A DNA stretch of 51,747 bases from the NCBI GenBank assembly GCA_018969295.1, contig JAGWYN010000031.1, forward strand, positions 1-51,747, in the 5' to 3' direction. The stretch is from Chloroflexota bacterium. GTDB taxonomy: Bacteria; Chloroflexota; Anaerolineae; Caldilineales; Caldilineaceae. The notes beneath the pieces were generated by a model, which had not been told where the DNA came from, searched no databases, and saw only the letters and a program-made list of their open reading frames with translations. Positions within the stretch are counted from its first letter, which is position 1. Each line of letters starts with the position of its first letter. Made by a program: the position numbers and the translations under genes. Below, in pieces: positions 32,087 through 39,552 of this stretch.

Positions 32087-34719
32087 CGCTCTGTTTGTCT
32101 GGTGAATGAGGGGGAGGGTTGGCGGCTGTTCAAGCATTCGAGCAGGGCAAGGGTCAGGCGTTTGGTTTCCAGCTGCACCGGCTGGCCGTCCAGCACGGGG
32201 CCGACGCAGCCTGGGCATCCCTGCGCGCAGGGGCAGCTGCGCACCAGGGAGTCGGCAGCTGCCAGCAGCTGTTCGTGCAGCTCACAGAGCAGTGCGCTGA
32301 ACCCCAGTCCGGCCGGAACCCGTTCGTACAGGTAGATGCGCGCACAGCTTCCTGGCTGGCCGGCGCGTGCGACCGAGACGCCCAGATCGCTGCGATCGCA
32401 CATCAGATGCAGGGGGGCCAGCTGGCTCAACAGGTAGGCCAGCCCATCCAGCCCGGTCTGCAGCTGGCCGGCCGTCTCCATCCGGCGGTGACAGGCGCGG
32501 CAGAGCAGCAGCAGGTTGTCGAGCTGGTTGGCCCGCAGATAGGCTTCGTTGCGGCCCGGCACATACCCAAAAAAACGAAACGGGATCTTGTGGTGCACAT
32601 CGTGTTCGCGACCTGGCGGCTCGCCGGCGCCGCAGGCCACACAGCGACAGCCATCGCGGGCGCGCACCGCAGCGCGCTGTGCCTGCCAGTTGGGCCCATA
32701 GTCGTTGGCCGAGTCGAACCAGAGCCCGGCTGACTCCAAGGCCTGCTGGGTTTCGGCGGAGATCTGGCACCAGTAGGCGTTGCTCTCCAGCGTCGTGCGT
32801 TCGTACTGGAGTGGGTAGACCCCCAGCGTTGTGTGGGCCACGCGTTGGATGCGCCGATAGCCGATCACTTGGGCATGCACGGCCACCTCGCCGTGGGCTG
32901 CTGTGCTGGGGCCCAGCGCATGTTCGCTGTGGCAGGCCAGCAGCTCGATCTCTGTTTCGGTGATTGCCTCTGTGTAGTAGTCCACATCGACCGCCACCAC
33001 CTCTGCGCGCAGCGCTTCCTGGTCGAGCCGCTGCACCCGATAGCTTTGTCCGTCGTGCAGATAGATTGCGCCGTCGTGCACCAGAAACTGGGCGCTGGCC
33101 TGGTCGACCTCTCCGATCGCGCTGCGGGCGGCGGAGCGGGGGTGGATCGCCTCGACCAGGACGCTGGCCCGCCCGGCGCTGCGCAGGTTCATGCGGCGGG
33201 CAGGGTGGCTTTCCCCCCCCCAGAAACAATGGCCTCCCTGGCGGTAGATCTCGCCCATCTCGGCGAGCAAGGTCAGTGCATCATCCAGATAGGTGCCGGG
33301 CCCAAACTGTTCGCCGTGCCGGAAGGGCAGCTCTGCGGCAGCGCAGCGCACGTGGTCGACGAGCAGGATCAAATTTTCGGGGTTGACCAGGGCGTGTTCT
33401 GGGGACTGCGCAAAGAGATAGTCGACCTGCTGCAAGATGTATTGGTCGAGCACCCCGGCGGTCGCCACCAGCAAAGCCAGCGCGGTTTCGGTGGTGCGGC
33501 CTGCCCGCCCAATCTGCTGCCAGGTGCTGGCGATGCTGCCAGGGTAGCCGCAGAGCACAGCAGCTCCCAACCCTCCGAGATCGATGCCTAGCTCGAGCGC
33601 GTGGGTGGCTACCACCCCCCGCACTGCACCGCTGCGCAGCCCGGCCTCGATCTGGCGGCGCTCGGCTGGCAGATAGCCGCCGCGGTAGCCGTGCACTGTG
33701 GCGGCCGGCGTGGCGGCCGGCGTGGCAGCCGGCGTGGCAGCGCGGGCCAGCGCGGCCCGCACGTAGGTGAGCAGCAGTTCGGTCGTCAGACGCGAACGGC
33801 CAAAGACGATCGTCTGCAGACCTGCGCCGATGCAGCGGGCAGCCAGCTCTGCCGCCTCCAGCGTCGCTGACCGTCGAATCCCTTTTTCGGCGTCGACCAA
33901 GGGAGGGTTGAGCAGGAGAACATGCTTCTCCCCGCGCGGTGCACCGGAGCGCTCGACCAGCCGCACAGGGCGTTCAACCAGCTGTGCAGCGAGTTGGGCT
34001 GGATTGGCGATGGTGGCGCTGGTGCAGATAAAACGGGGATCGCTGCCGTAATGGCGGCAGAGTCGGCGCAGTCGGCGCAGCACATTGGCAACGTGGCTGC
34101 CGAAGACGCCTCGATAGACATGCATTTCGTCCAGGCAGACCCAGCGCAGACCGGCCAGAAACCTGGCCCACTGTGGGTGGTTGGGCAGAATGCCGGCATG
34201 GAGCATGTCTGGGTTGGTCAGCAGCAGGCGGGCCTGTCGGCGCACCGTCGCGCGCTGTGCCGACAGGGTGTCGCCGTCGTAGGTGGTGATGGCCGCCGAC
34301 AGCGCCGCGGAGCCAAGCGCGGCACCCATCCGCGTCAGCTCCGCCAGCTGGTCGTGGGCCAGGGCCTTGGTGGGAAAGAGAGAGAGCGCGCATGCCTGGG
34401 GGTCGGCAAGCAATGTGTGCAGCACCGGCAAATTGAAACAGAGGCTCTTGCCGCTTGCGGTCGGGGTGGCGATCGCCACATCTTCGCCGTGCAGGGCTGC
34501 CTCGACCGCTTCGCCCTGGTGGCTGTAGAGCTGCTCGATCCCGCGTCTGGCCAGGGCGGCCTGCAGATCGGGGTGCAGCGCTGGCGGCAGCGGCACAAAA
34601 TGCGCCGGCTGGGCTGCGAGCGTACGCCAGGTCGCCACCTGCTGCATAAACCTGGGGTCGCTGCGCCAGCTGCGCAGCAGATCGGCCACGGACTGGCCAC
34701 TCCAGGGCAGGTCGCTCAC
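32083..34719 (-). CDS. MrfA/YprA-type DEAD/H helicase with inserted HNH domain and Zn-binding C-terminus
   Basis: 878 aa, GTG start at 34719 overlapping the pdxH stop (GTGA). Helicase motifs: 'TPTASGKS' (85-92), 'LDEMH' (motif II), 'TSATI' (III) and 'QQIGRAGR' (VI). An HNH-type zinc module lies at about 680-745: 'CRCVACG', 'HDVHHKIPF', 'LLLCRACHRRME'. The DUF1998-like end has the four-Cys set 'CPCAQGCPGC'. The core resembles MrfA, a 3'-5' helicase for DNA crosslink repair. The HNH block inside the C-terminal region suggests an added nuclease or DNA-binding step. A 12-base repeat codes 'AATP' units near residues 325-340. Confidence 0.85.
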   Translation of the reverse strand: MSDLPWSGQSVADLLRSWRSDPRFMQQVATWRTLAAQPAHFVPLPPALHPDLQAALARRGIEQLYSHQGEAVEAALHGEDVAIATPTASGKSLCFNLPVLHTLLADPQACALSLFPTKALAHDQLAELTRMGAALGSAALSAAITTYDGDTLSAQRATVRRQARLLLTNPDMLHAGILPNHPQWARFLAGLRWVCLDEMHVYRGVFGSHVANVLRRLRRLCRHYGSDPRFICTSATIANPAQLAAQLVERPVRLVERSGAPRGEKHVLLLNPPLVDAEKGIRRSATLEAAELAARCIGAGLQTIVFGRSRLTTELLLTYVRAALARAATPAATPAATPAATVHGYRGGYLPAERRQIEAGLRSGAVRGVVATHALELGIDLGGLGAAVLCGYPGSIASTWQQIGRAGRTTETALALLVATAGVLDQYILQQVDYLFAQSPEHALVNPENLILLVDHVRCAAAELPFRHGEQFGPGTYLDDALTLLAEMGEIYRQGGHCFWGGESHPARRMNLRSAGRASVLVEAIHPRSAARSAIGEVDQASAQFLVHDGAIYLHDGQSYRVQRLDQEALRAEVVAVDVDYYTEAITETEIELLACHSEHALGPSTAAHGEVAVHAQVIGYRRIQRVAHTTLGVYPLQYERTTLESNAYWCQISAETQQALESAGLWFDSANDYGPNWQAQRAAVRARDGCRCVACGAGEPPGREHDVHHKIPFRFFGYVPGRNEAYLRANQLDNLLLLCRACHRRMETAGQLQTGLDGLAYLLSQLAPLHLMCDRSDLGVSVARAGQPGSCARIYLYERVPAGLGFSALLCELHEQLLAAADSLVRSCPCAQGCPGCVGPVLDGQPVQLETKRLTLALLECLNSRQPSPSFTRQTER
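33698..33742 (-). repeat. 12-base tandem repeat in the helicase gene
   Basis: The plus-strand unit GTGGCGGCCGGC is repeated 3.75 times with A/G variation at one position. On the coding strand it gives repeated Ala-Ala-Thr-Pro between the two RecA-like domains. Probably a flexible linker grown by slippage. Confidence 0.85.
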
Positions 34720-35360
34720 GGGGAGAGTCGTTCGCGGTGCCAGCGGGTGTCGTCCTGCCGTCGATAGCGCAGCCGGTCATGCAGCCGGTTGACCCCCCCC
34801 TGCCAGAATTCAAAGAGATCCGGCACAAGCCGATAGCCCCCCCAGAAGGCAGGGCGCTCTGGGGAGGACTCGCTGTATTCGGCCTGCAGATCGGCGAAGC
34901 GCTGGTCCAGCACGGCCCGGTCTGGGAGGACCCGGCTCTGTTCCGAGGCCCAGGCCCCCAGTCGGCTGCCGAGCGGACGGCTCTGATAGTATTCGTCGGA
35001 GTCGGCCGCAGGCAGTTTGTCGACCACGCCTTCCACGCGCACCTGCCGTTCGATCGGCTCCCACCAGAAAAGCAGGGCAGCGTGCGGGTTGACCGCCAGC
35101 TCACGCCCTTTGCGACTTTCGTAGTTGGTAAAAAAAGTAAACCCGCCCCGATCGACCCCTTTGAGCAGCACCATCCGCAGCGATGGGCGGCCGTCGGGAG
35201 TGGCTGTTGCCAGCGACATGGCGTTGGGTTCGTGGATCCCGCTGGCGCCGGCCAGACGAAACCATTGCTCAAAAAGCTGCCAGGGATCTGCTCCCGCAGT
35301 CGCCTCCGAGAGCCGGTCAAAACGATACTCTTTGCGAAAATTTGTCACGTCGGTGCCCAT
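34716..35360 (-). CDS. pdxH: Pyridoxamine 5'-phosphate oxidase
   Basis: 214 aa from the ATG at 35360 (AGAGGGGG just upstream). FMN-binding 'RMVLLKGVDRGGFTFFTNY', 'SRKGRELAVNPHAALLFWW', 'ERQVRVEGVVDKLP', 'SRPLGSRLGAWASEQS' and the C-terminal 'NRLHDRLRYRR...RLSP' match PdxH throughout. It oxidises pyridoxamine or pyridoxine phosphate to the cofactor PLP, making H2O2. A TATAAA (35403-35398) about 40 bases upstream may be its -10 box; read-through from the tRNA cluster is another possibility. The stop overlaps the helicase start. Confidence 0.95.
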   Translation of the reverse strand: MGTDVTNFRKEYRFDRLSEATAGADPWQLFEQWFRLAGASGIHEPNAMSLATATPDGRPSLRMVLLKGVDRGGFTFFTNYESRKGRELAVNPHAALLFWWEPIERQVRVEGVVDKLPAADSDEYYQSRPLGSRLGAWASEQSRVLPDRAVLDQRFADLQAEYSESSPERPAFWGGYRLVPDLFEFWQGGVNRLHDRLRYRRQDDTRWHRERLSP

Positions 35361-35463
35361 GTGTCCCCCTCTGTTGCCAGAATTCTGTCCGCTTCTTTTT
35401 ATACTACCACAGCCGGGCACAACAGCTGCCAGATTGGGGGGGATGGTGGGCTGGAGAGGCAAG

Positions 35464-35558
<95 letters not shown>

Positions 35559-35633
35559 ACCTGGCTGCTGTCAGGGGGATTGCTGGCCAGGAGAGTGGTG
35601 AGGAGATTGCCAGAAGAAAGTGATTTGGCAGAG

Positions 35634-35705
<72 letters not shown>

Positions 35706-35707
35706 TC

Positions 35708-35783
<76 letters not shown>

Positions 35784-35794
35784 AATCTGATTCT

Positions 35795-35823
35795 AGTATA
35801 CAATGGAGCGGCACCATTGACAA
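35795..35823 (-). promoter_or_regulatory. Promoter of the tRNA cluster with spacer palindrome
   Basis: Minus strand: TTGTCA (35823-35818), 17-base spacer, TATACT (35800-35795), about 12 bases before tRNA-Pro. CAATGG (35801-35806) and CCATTG (35814-35819) form a perfect inverted repeat that fills the spacer. Confidence 0.7.
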
Positions 35824-35903
35824 AACCTGAAGGTGGTTTTGGCTCGATTTTTCACGGGGCGGCGAAAAAAGAAGCAATTTTTTTCTGTGAGCTGTGAGAT
35901 CTG

Positions 35904-35912
35904 TGTTATACT
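35904..35912 (+). promoter_or_regulatory. Extended -10 promoter before the aldolase operon
   Basis: TGT-TATACT (35904-35912) is an extended -10 in an AT-rich stretch; no good -35 box is seen. About 100 bases of leader with two runs of seven G (35954-35960 and 35974-35980) follow before ATG 36021. Confidence 0.5.
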
Positions 35913-36020
35913 GAAAAAGATGTGCGTAGAAAAAAACGACAGCGGCTTTGCGGTGGGGGGGTGCGGCGCCCCAGGGGGGGATGTCGGCGCAGACCTTGTG
36001 GCTGCAATGGGAGGGCCAGG

Positions 36021-36680
36021 ATGCAGACAGAAGCACTTTCGGAAAAGCCAGTTTTTGAAAAATCAATTCCTGAACAAATTGTCTATATGGCGCGCCGGAT
36101 GTTTGAACGGCGCCTGACGGATATGGCAGGGGGCAACCTCAGTGCACGGGCAGGGGAGACCCTGTACATCACCCCCCGCTATGCTGGCAGCCGACAGCAT
36201 TGGCAGCTGACCGCTGCGGAGATTCTCAGCGGTCCTGTAGAGGGGGATGGGCTGCAGAGACACCCACGCTTTTCGCGCGAGGGACAGGCCCATCTTGCCA
36301 TCTATCGTGCGTTTCCCGAGGTGGGCGCTGTGATCCACGCCCATCCCTTTCATGTTTTGCCCTTTTGTGTAGCAGGGCGGTCGATTGAACCTGTGCTGGA
36401 GGCGACCCAAAAATTTGGGGTGACCCCCGTGCTCCCCTACGCCCCGGCGCACAGCGAACATCTGGCCCGTTTCGTCGTCGACGGGCTGCGCGGGCGGGAA
36501 GCCACTCTGCGCAAGCAGGCGGCGGCGGTGTTGCTGCCCAAGCATGGAATCGTCGTCGCCGCTCTGGATTTGTGGGCTGCAATCGACGCTTTGGAGCGGA
36601 TCGACTGGAACGCCTGGTGTATTCTCAGCCAGGGAATGCTGCCGTCGTCGCCGCTTGCCTATGCAGTCGAACTGCCATGA
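36021..36680 (+). CDS. Class II aldolase/adducin family protein
   Basis: 219 aa; GGGAGG just upstream favours ATG 36021. 'MAGGNLSARAG' (35-45), 'SREGQAHLAIY' with the catalytic-type Glu87, 'HAHPFH' (His106, His108, His111) and 'PKHG' (His175) give the Zn-binding triad and general acid/base of L-fuculose-1-phosphate-type aldolases. It probably cleaves a sugar 1-phosphate to DHAP and an aldehyde. The start codon of the sugar kinase overlaps its stop, implying that kinase and aldolase act on successive intermediates. The sugar is not deducible. Confidence 0.87.
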   Translation: MQTEALSEKPVFEKSIPEQIVYMARRMFERRLTDMAGGNLSARAGETLYITPRYAGSRQHWQLTAAEILSGPVEGDGLQRHPRFSREGQAHLAIYRAFPEVGAVIHAHPFHVLPFCVAGRSIEPVLEATQKFGVTPVLPYAPAHSEHLARFVVDGLRGREATLRKQAAAVLLPKHGIVVAALDLWAAIDALERIDWNAWCILSQGMLPSSPLAYAVELP

Positions 36681-37612
36681 TTCTGACGCTCACTGCCAAC
36701 GCCGCGCTGGATCGCGTGATCTTTGTCGAAGAGTTTGTGCCTGCTTCCACGATGCGTGCGCCCCGTTTTCTGGAGTGTGCGGGCGGCAAAGGGTTCGACA
36801 CGTCGGTGGCGCTGCGCGGGCTGGGCCAGCGCACGACCGCGCTCGGCTTTGTGGCTGGCTACTACGGCCAGCTGTTGGTCAACGTCCTGACCCACTATGG
36901 GATCGACGTCGACCCGATCTGGCTGGCTGGAGAGACGCGGCTGGCCAATGTGATCGTGGAGACCGTCCGTGCCCGCCACAGCCATCTCATGATCGGTGCC
37001 TTGCCGGTCACGGCTGCCGATGTCGCCACCATGCTGGCGCGGTTTGCGGCCCATCTCCCTGCTGCGGCTTGGGTGGTCGCCGCCGGATCGCTGCCGCCGG
37101 GGATGCCCAGCACCTTCTATCGTACGGTCACCGAGCAGGCTCAGGCGGCTGGCCGGCCGATCTTGATCGATGCCACCGGCCTTCCTCTGCTCGATTGCCT
37201 GTCTGCCCGTCCGGATGTGGTCAAGTTGAACCAGGACGAGTTTGTCGAGACCTTCGACCTGAGTGGGGGGGACCTCTCTGCGGTCGTGGAGGCGGCCCAC
37301 CAGGTCCGGCAGAGATACCAACTCAGCACCCTGGTTCTCACCTGTGGTCGGGAGGGGCTGATGGTGGTCACGGATGCAGCTACGCTGCAGGCGCAGGCGC
37401 CGGTGCAGCGGGCGATCAACGCAGCAGGTGCCGGCGATGCAACCTCTGCTGCCTTGGTCTGGCGCCGGATGGTCGGCGACAGCTGGGCAGAGGCCGCACG
37501 CTGGGCAGCTGCCGTGAGTGCAGCGTCGGTCACCACCGAAGGCACTGCAGAGGTTCGCCTGGCCGATGTCGACCATCTGTTGCCCGATGTGCGGGTAACC
37601 CGCTGGCTGTAG
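36677..37612 (+). CDS. PfkB family sugar (phosphate) kinase, 1-phosphofructokinase-like
   Basis: 311 aa, ATGA overlap with the aldolase (36677-36680). N-terminal 'TLTANAALDRVIFVEEF' and 'GGKG' (36-39) and C-terminal 'INAAGAGDATSA' with catalytic Asp254 mark the PfkB/ribokinase superfamily, nearest to 1-phosphofructokinase/tagatose-6-phosphate kinase by 'LVLTCGREG' and 'VVKLNQDEF'. The residues after GGKG read FDTS instead of the common INVS/INVA, hinting at a different substrate. It works with the aldolase encoded upstream. Confidence 0.85.
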   Translation: MILTLTANAALDRVIFVEEFVPASTMRAPRFLECAGGKGFDTSVALRGLGQRTTALGFVAGYYGQLLVNVLTHYGIDVDPIWLAGETRLANVIVETVRARHSHLMIGALPVTAADVATMLARFAAHLPAAAWVVAAGSLPPGMPSTFYRTVTEQAQAAGRPILIDATGLPLLDCLSARPDVVKLNQDEFVETFDLSGGDLSAVVEAAHQVRQRYQLSTLVLTCGREGLMVVTDAATLQAQAPVQRAINAAGAGDATSAALVWRRMVGDSWAEAARWAAAVSAASVTTEGTAEVRLADVDHLLPDVRVTRWL

Positions 37613-37636
37613 GCGTTGTCTGGCAGGCAGGAGCCT

Positions 37637-39364
37637 ATGCGCAAATTTGTAGAAAGAAGGCGATCCTGGTGCAGGGGGCTGCTGCTGGTGCTGCTGTGGG
37701 CAACGGCAGCCTGCCGCGATGCAGGACGCCCTCCTGCGCAGATCGTCTTTCCCACCCCGACACCGACACCATTGGGCTATTTTGCCGGCACGCCGCAGCC
37801 GGGCGGGGTCTGGACGCGGGCGATCTCAGCCAATCCGCTCAATTTCAATCCCCTCCTGGCAGCAGACAGTGCCAGCACAGCCGTGCATGCCATGCTCTAC
37901 CCGGTGTTGGTGCGTCAGGACGCGGTGACCGGCCAGTATGGGGCGGCACTGGCGGAGCGCTGGGAGAGCTCTGCAGATGGGTTGACTTGGACTTTTTATT
38001 TGCGTGCCGGGGTGCTCTGGAGCGACAAGGAGGCGGTCGACGCCGAAGATTTCAAATTTACCTATGAGGCGATCCGGCTGAGCACGCTCGATTCGCCCTA
38101 TCGGCAGCTGGTAGAACCGATCGCCGCGATCGAAGTTGTCAACCCGCTCACGGTGCGGGTTGTTTTGCGCAACGTGCAGTGTGACCTGCTGGAGCGGTTG
38201 CGGGTGGGATGGCTGCCCAGCCATCGGTTTGCCGCCGATTTTAGCGATGTCGACAGCAACGCGTTCAACCAGGCCCCAGATCTGAGCGCTGGCCCCTTTC
38301 TTTTGCAGAGCTACATTCCCGGCGACAGCGTCGTGTTGCGGCGCAATCCCAGCTACTGGCAGGGGCCTCCTCTGATCGAGCGCATGGTCTACCGGATCGT
38401 GCCGGATGCCGAGGAGCGGCTGCGCCTGTTGCTGGCCGGCGAACTGGATGAGAGCCCGTTGACCCCAGACCAACTGATCGATCTGTTGGAGATGCCGACG
38501 TTGAAGGTGACCAAAAATCCGGTCGACGCCTACGACTTTCTGGCCTTCAACCTGGCCAACCCTGTGTCTCCGCAGCGGGGGCTGCGCGAGGATGGGGCGT
38601 TGCAGGCCCAGGACCCGCACCCCCTGCTGGCGGAGCGGGCCGTTCGTCAGGCTGCAGCCCATGCGATCGACTACAATGGGATTGTCAACGCCATCTATCT
38701 GGGCCAGGCGTACCCGCTGGCCGCCAATGTTCTGCCGATCGTGCCCTGGGCCTTCGACCCGGCGTTGCCGATCCCCGAATACAGTCCAGACCGGGCGCGC
38801 GCGCTGCTGGAAGCCAGCGGCTGGATCGATCTCAACCGGGATGGCATCCGCGAAAAAGAGATTCAGATTCTACGTTTGACCCTGATTGTGCCCGAGGTCA
38901 ATCCCTACTACCTGCGCATCGCAGAAATTGTGCGCGACCAGCTCAACGCGGTCGGCTTCGACATCCGGCTGCAGCCCCTGGGGACCTCTGCGTTCACACA
39001 ACAGCTTTTCAGCCAACGGTACGACCTGGCGTTGAGCGGGTGGGCAGCGCTCGGCGTTGACCCGGACGACCACGAACTGTGGCAGGCGGCCTTTGACCGG
39101 CCGGGAAGTGGCTTCAACTTTACCAGTTACCAGAATCCGCAGCTGGAGGCGTTGCTGGCGCAGGGGCTGACCCAGAGGGGCTGCCAGCCGCAGGATCGAG
39201 CGCCCCTCTACCGCCAGATCCAGCGTATTCTGCACGAGGATCTCCCTTATCTGTTTCTGGCGGGCATCGTGCAGAATACAGCCTACACGGCGCGTTGGGG
39301 GGGGATCGACCCTGGCCCGTGGGATTTTTACCACAACGTGCAGACCTGGTACCAGCTTCCATGA
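37637..39364 (+). CDS. Family 5 extracellular solute-binding lipoprotein
   Basis: 575 aa; AGGAG just before ATG 37637, 24 bases after the kinase. Signal peptide with lipobox 'WATAAC' and a short Thr/Pro linker. The SBP_bac_5 (oligopeptide/nickel type) domain spans the rest: 'NPLNFNPLLAADSAS', 'LAERWESSADGLTWTFYLR', 'VRQAAAHAIDYNGIVNAIY' and 'YSPDRARALLEASGWID'. It delivers a solute to an ABC importer, but no permease or ATPase of that type is in the window. Being last in an aldolase-kinase operon, it may bind a sugar or sugar derivative. Confidence 0.88.
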   Translation: MRKFVERRRSWCRGLLLVLLWATAACRDAGRPPAQIVFPTPTPTPLGYFAGTPQPGGVWTRAISANPLNFNPLLAADSASTAVHAMLYPVLVRQDAVTGQYGAALAERWESSADGLTWTFYLRAGVLWSDKEAVDAEDFKFTYEAIRLSTLDSPYRQLVEPIAAIEVVNPLTVRVVLRNVQCDLLERLRVGWLPSHRFAADFSDVDSNAFNQAPDLSAGPFLLQSYIPGDSVVLRRNPSYWQGPPLIERMVYRIVPDAEERLRLLLAGELDESPLTPDQLIDLLEMPTLKVTKNPVDAYDFLAFNLANPVSPQRGLREDGALQAQDPHPLLAERAVRQAAAHAIDYNGIVNAIYLGQAYPLAANVLPIVPWAFDPALPIPEYSPDRARALLEASGWIDLNRDGIREKEIQILRLTLIVPEVNPYYLRIAEIVRDQLNAVGFDIRLQPLGTSAFTQQLFSQRYDLALSGWAALGVDPDDHELWQAAFDRPGSGFNFTSYQNPQLEALLAQGLTQRGCQPQDRAPLYRQIQRILHEDLPYLFLAGIVQNTAYTARWGGIDPGPWDFYHNVQTWYQLP

Positions 39365-39552
39365 AGGGCAGGCTGGAACTCTGGTGCGGTTGGACGCCAG
39401 GGAGCAGCCGGGCCGCCCCCCAGCGGGCGTCTTGGCCGCGTCCGCTGCAGCGTCTTGTCAGGGTGTGCAGCCCCCTGCAGGCAGATCTGCAGCCTGGGCC
39501 GCAAGACCTGTGAAACGAGGATGGATCGGATCCAGACAAAAAGATTTTGAGA

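Noticed and set aside
35922..36020. N-terminal extension of the class II aldolase from 35922
   Set aside because: The extension is Arg/Gly/Cys-rich translation of G runs, and a good ribosome site precedes ATG 36021, where family homology starts.
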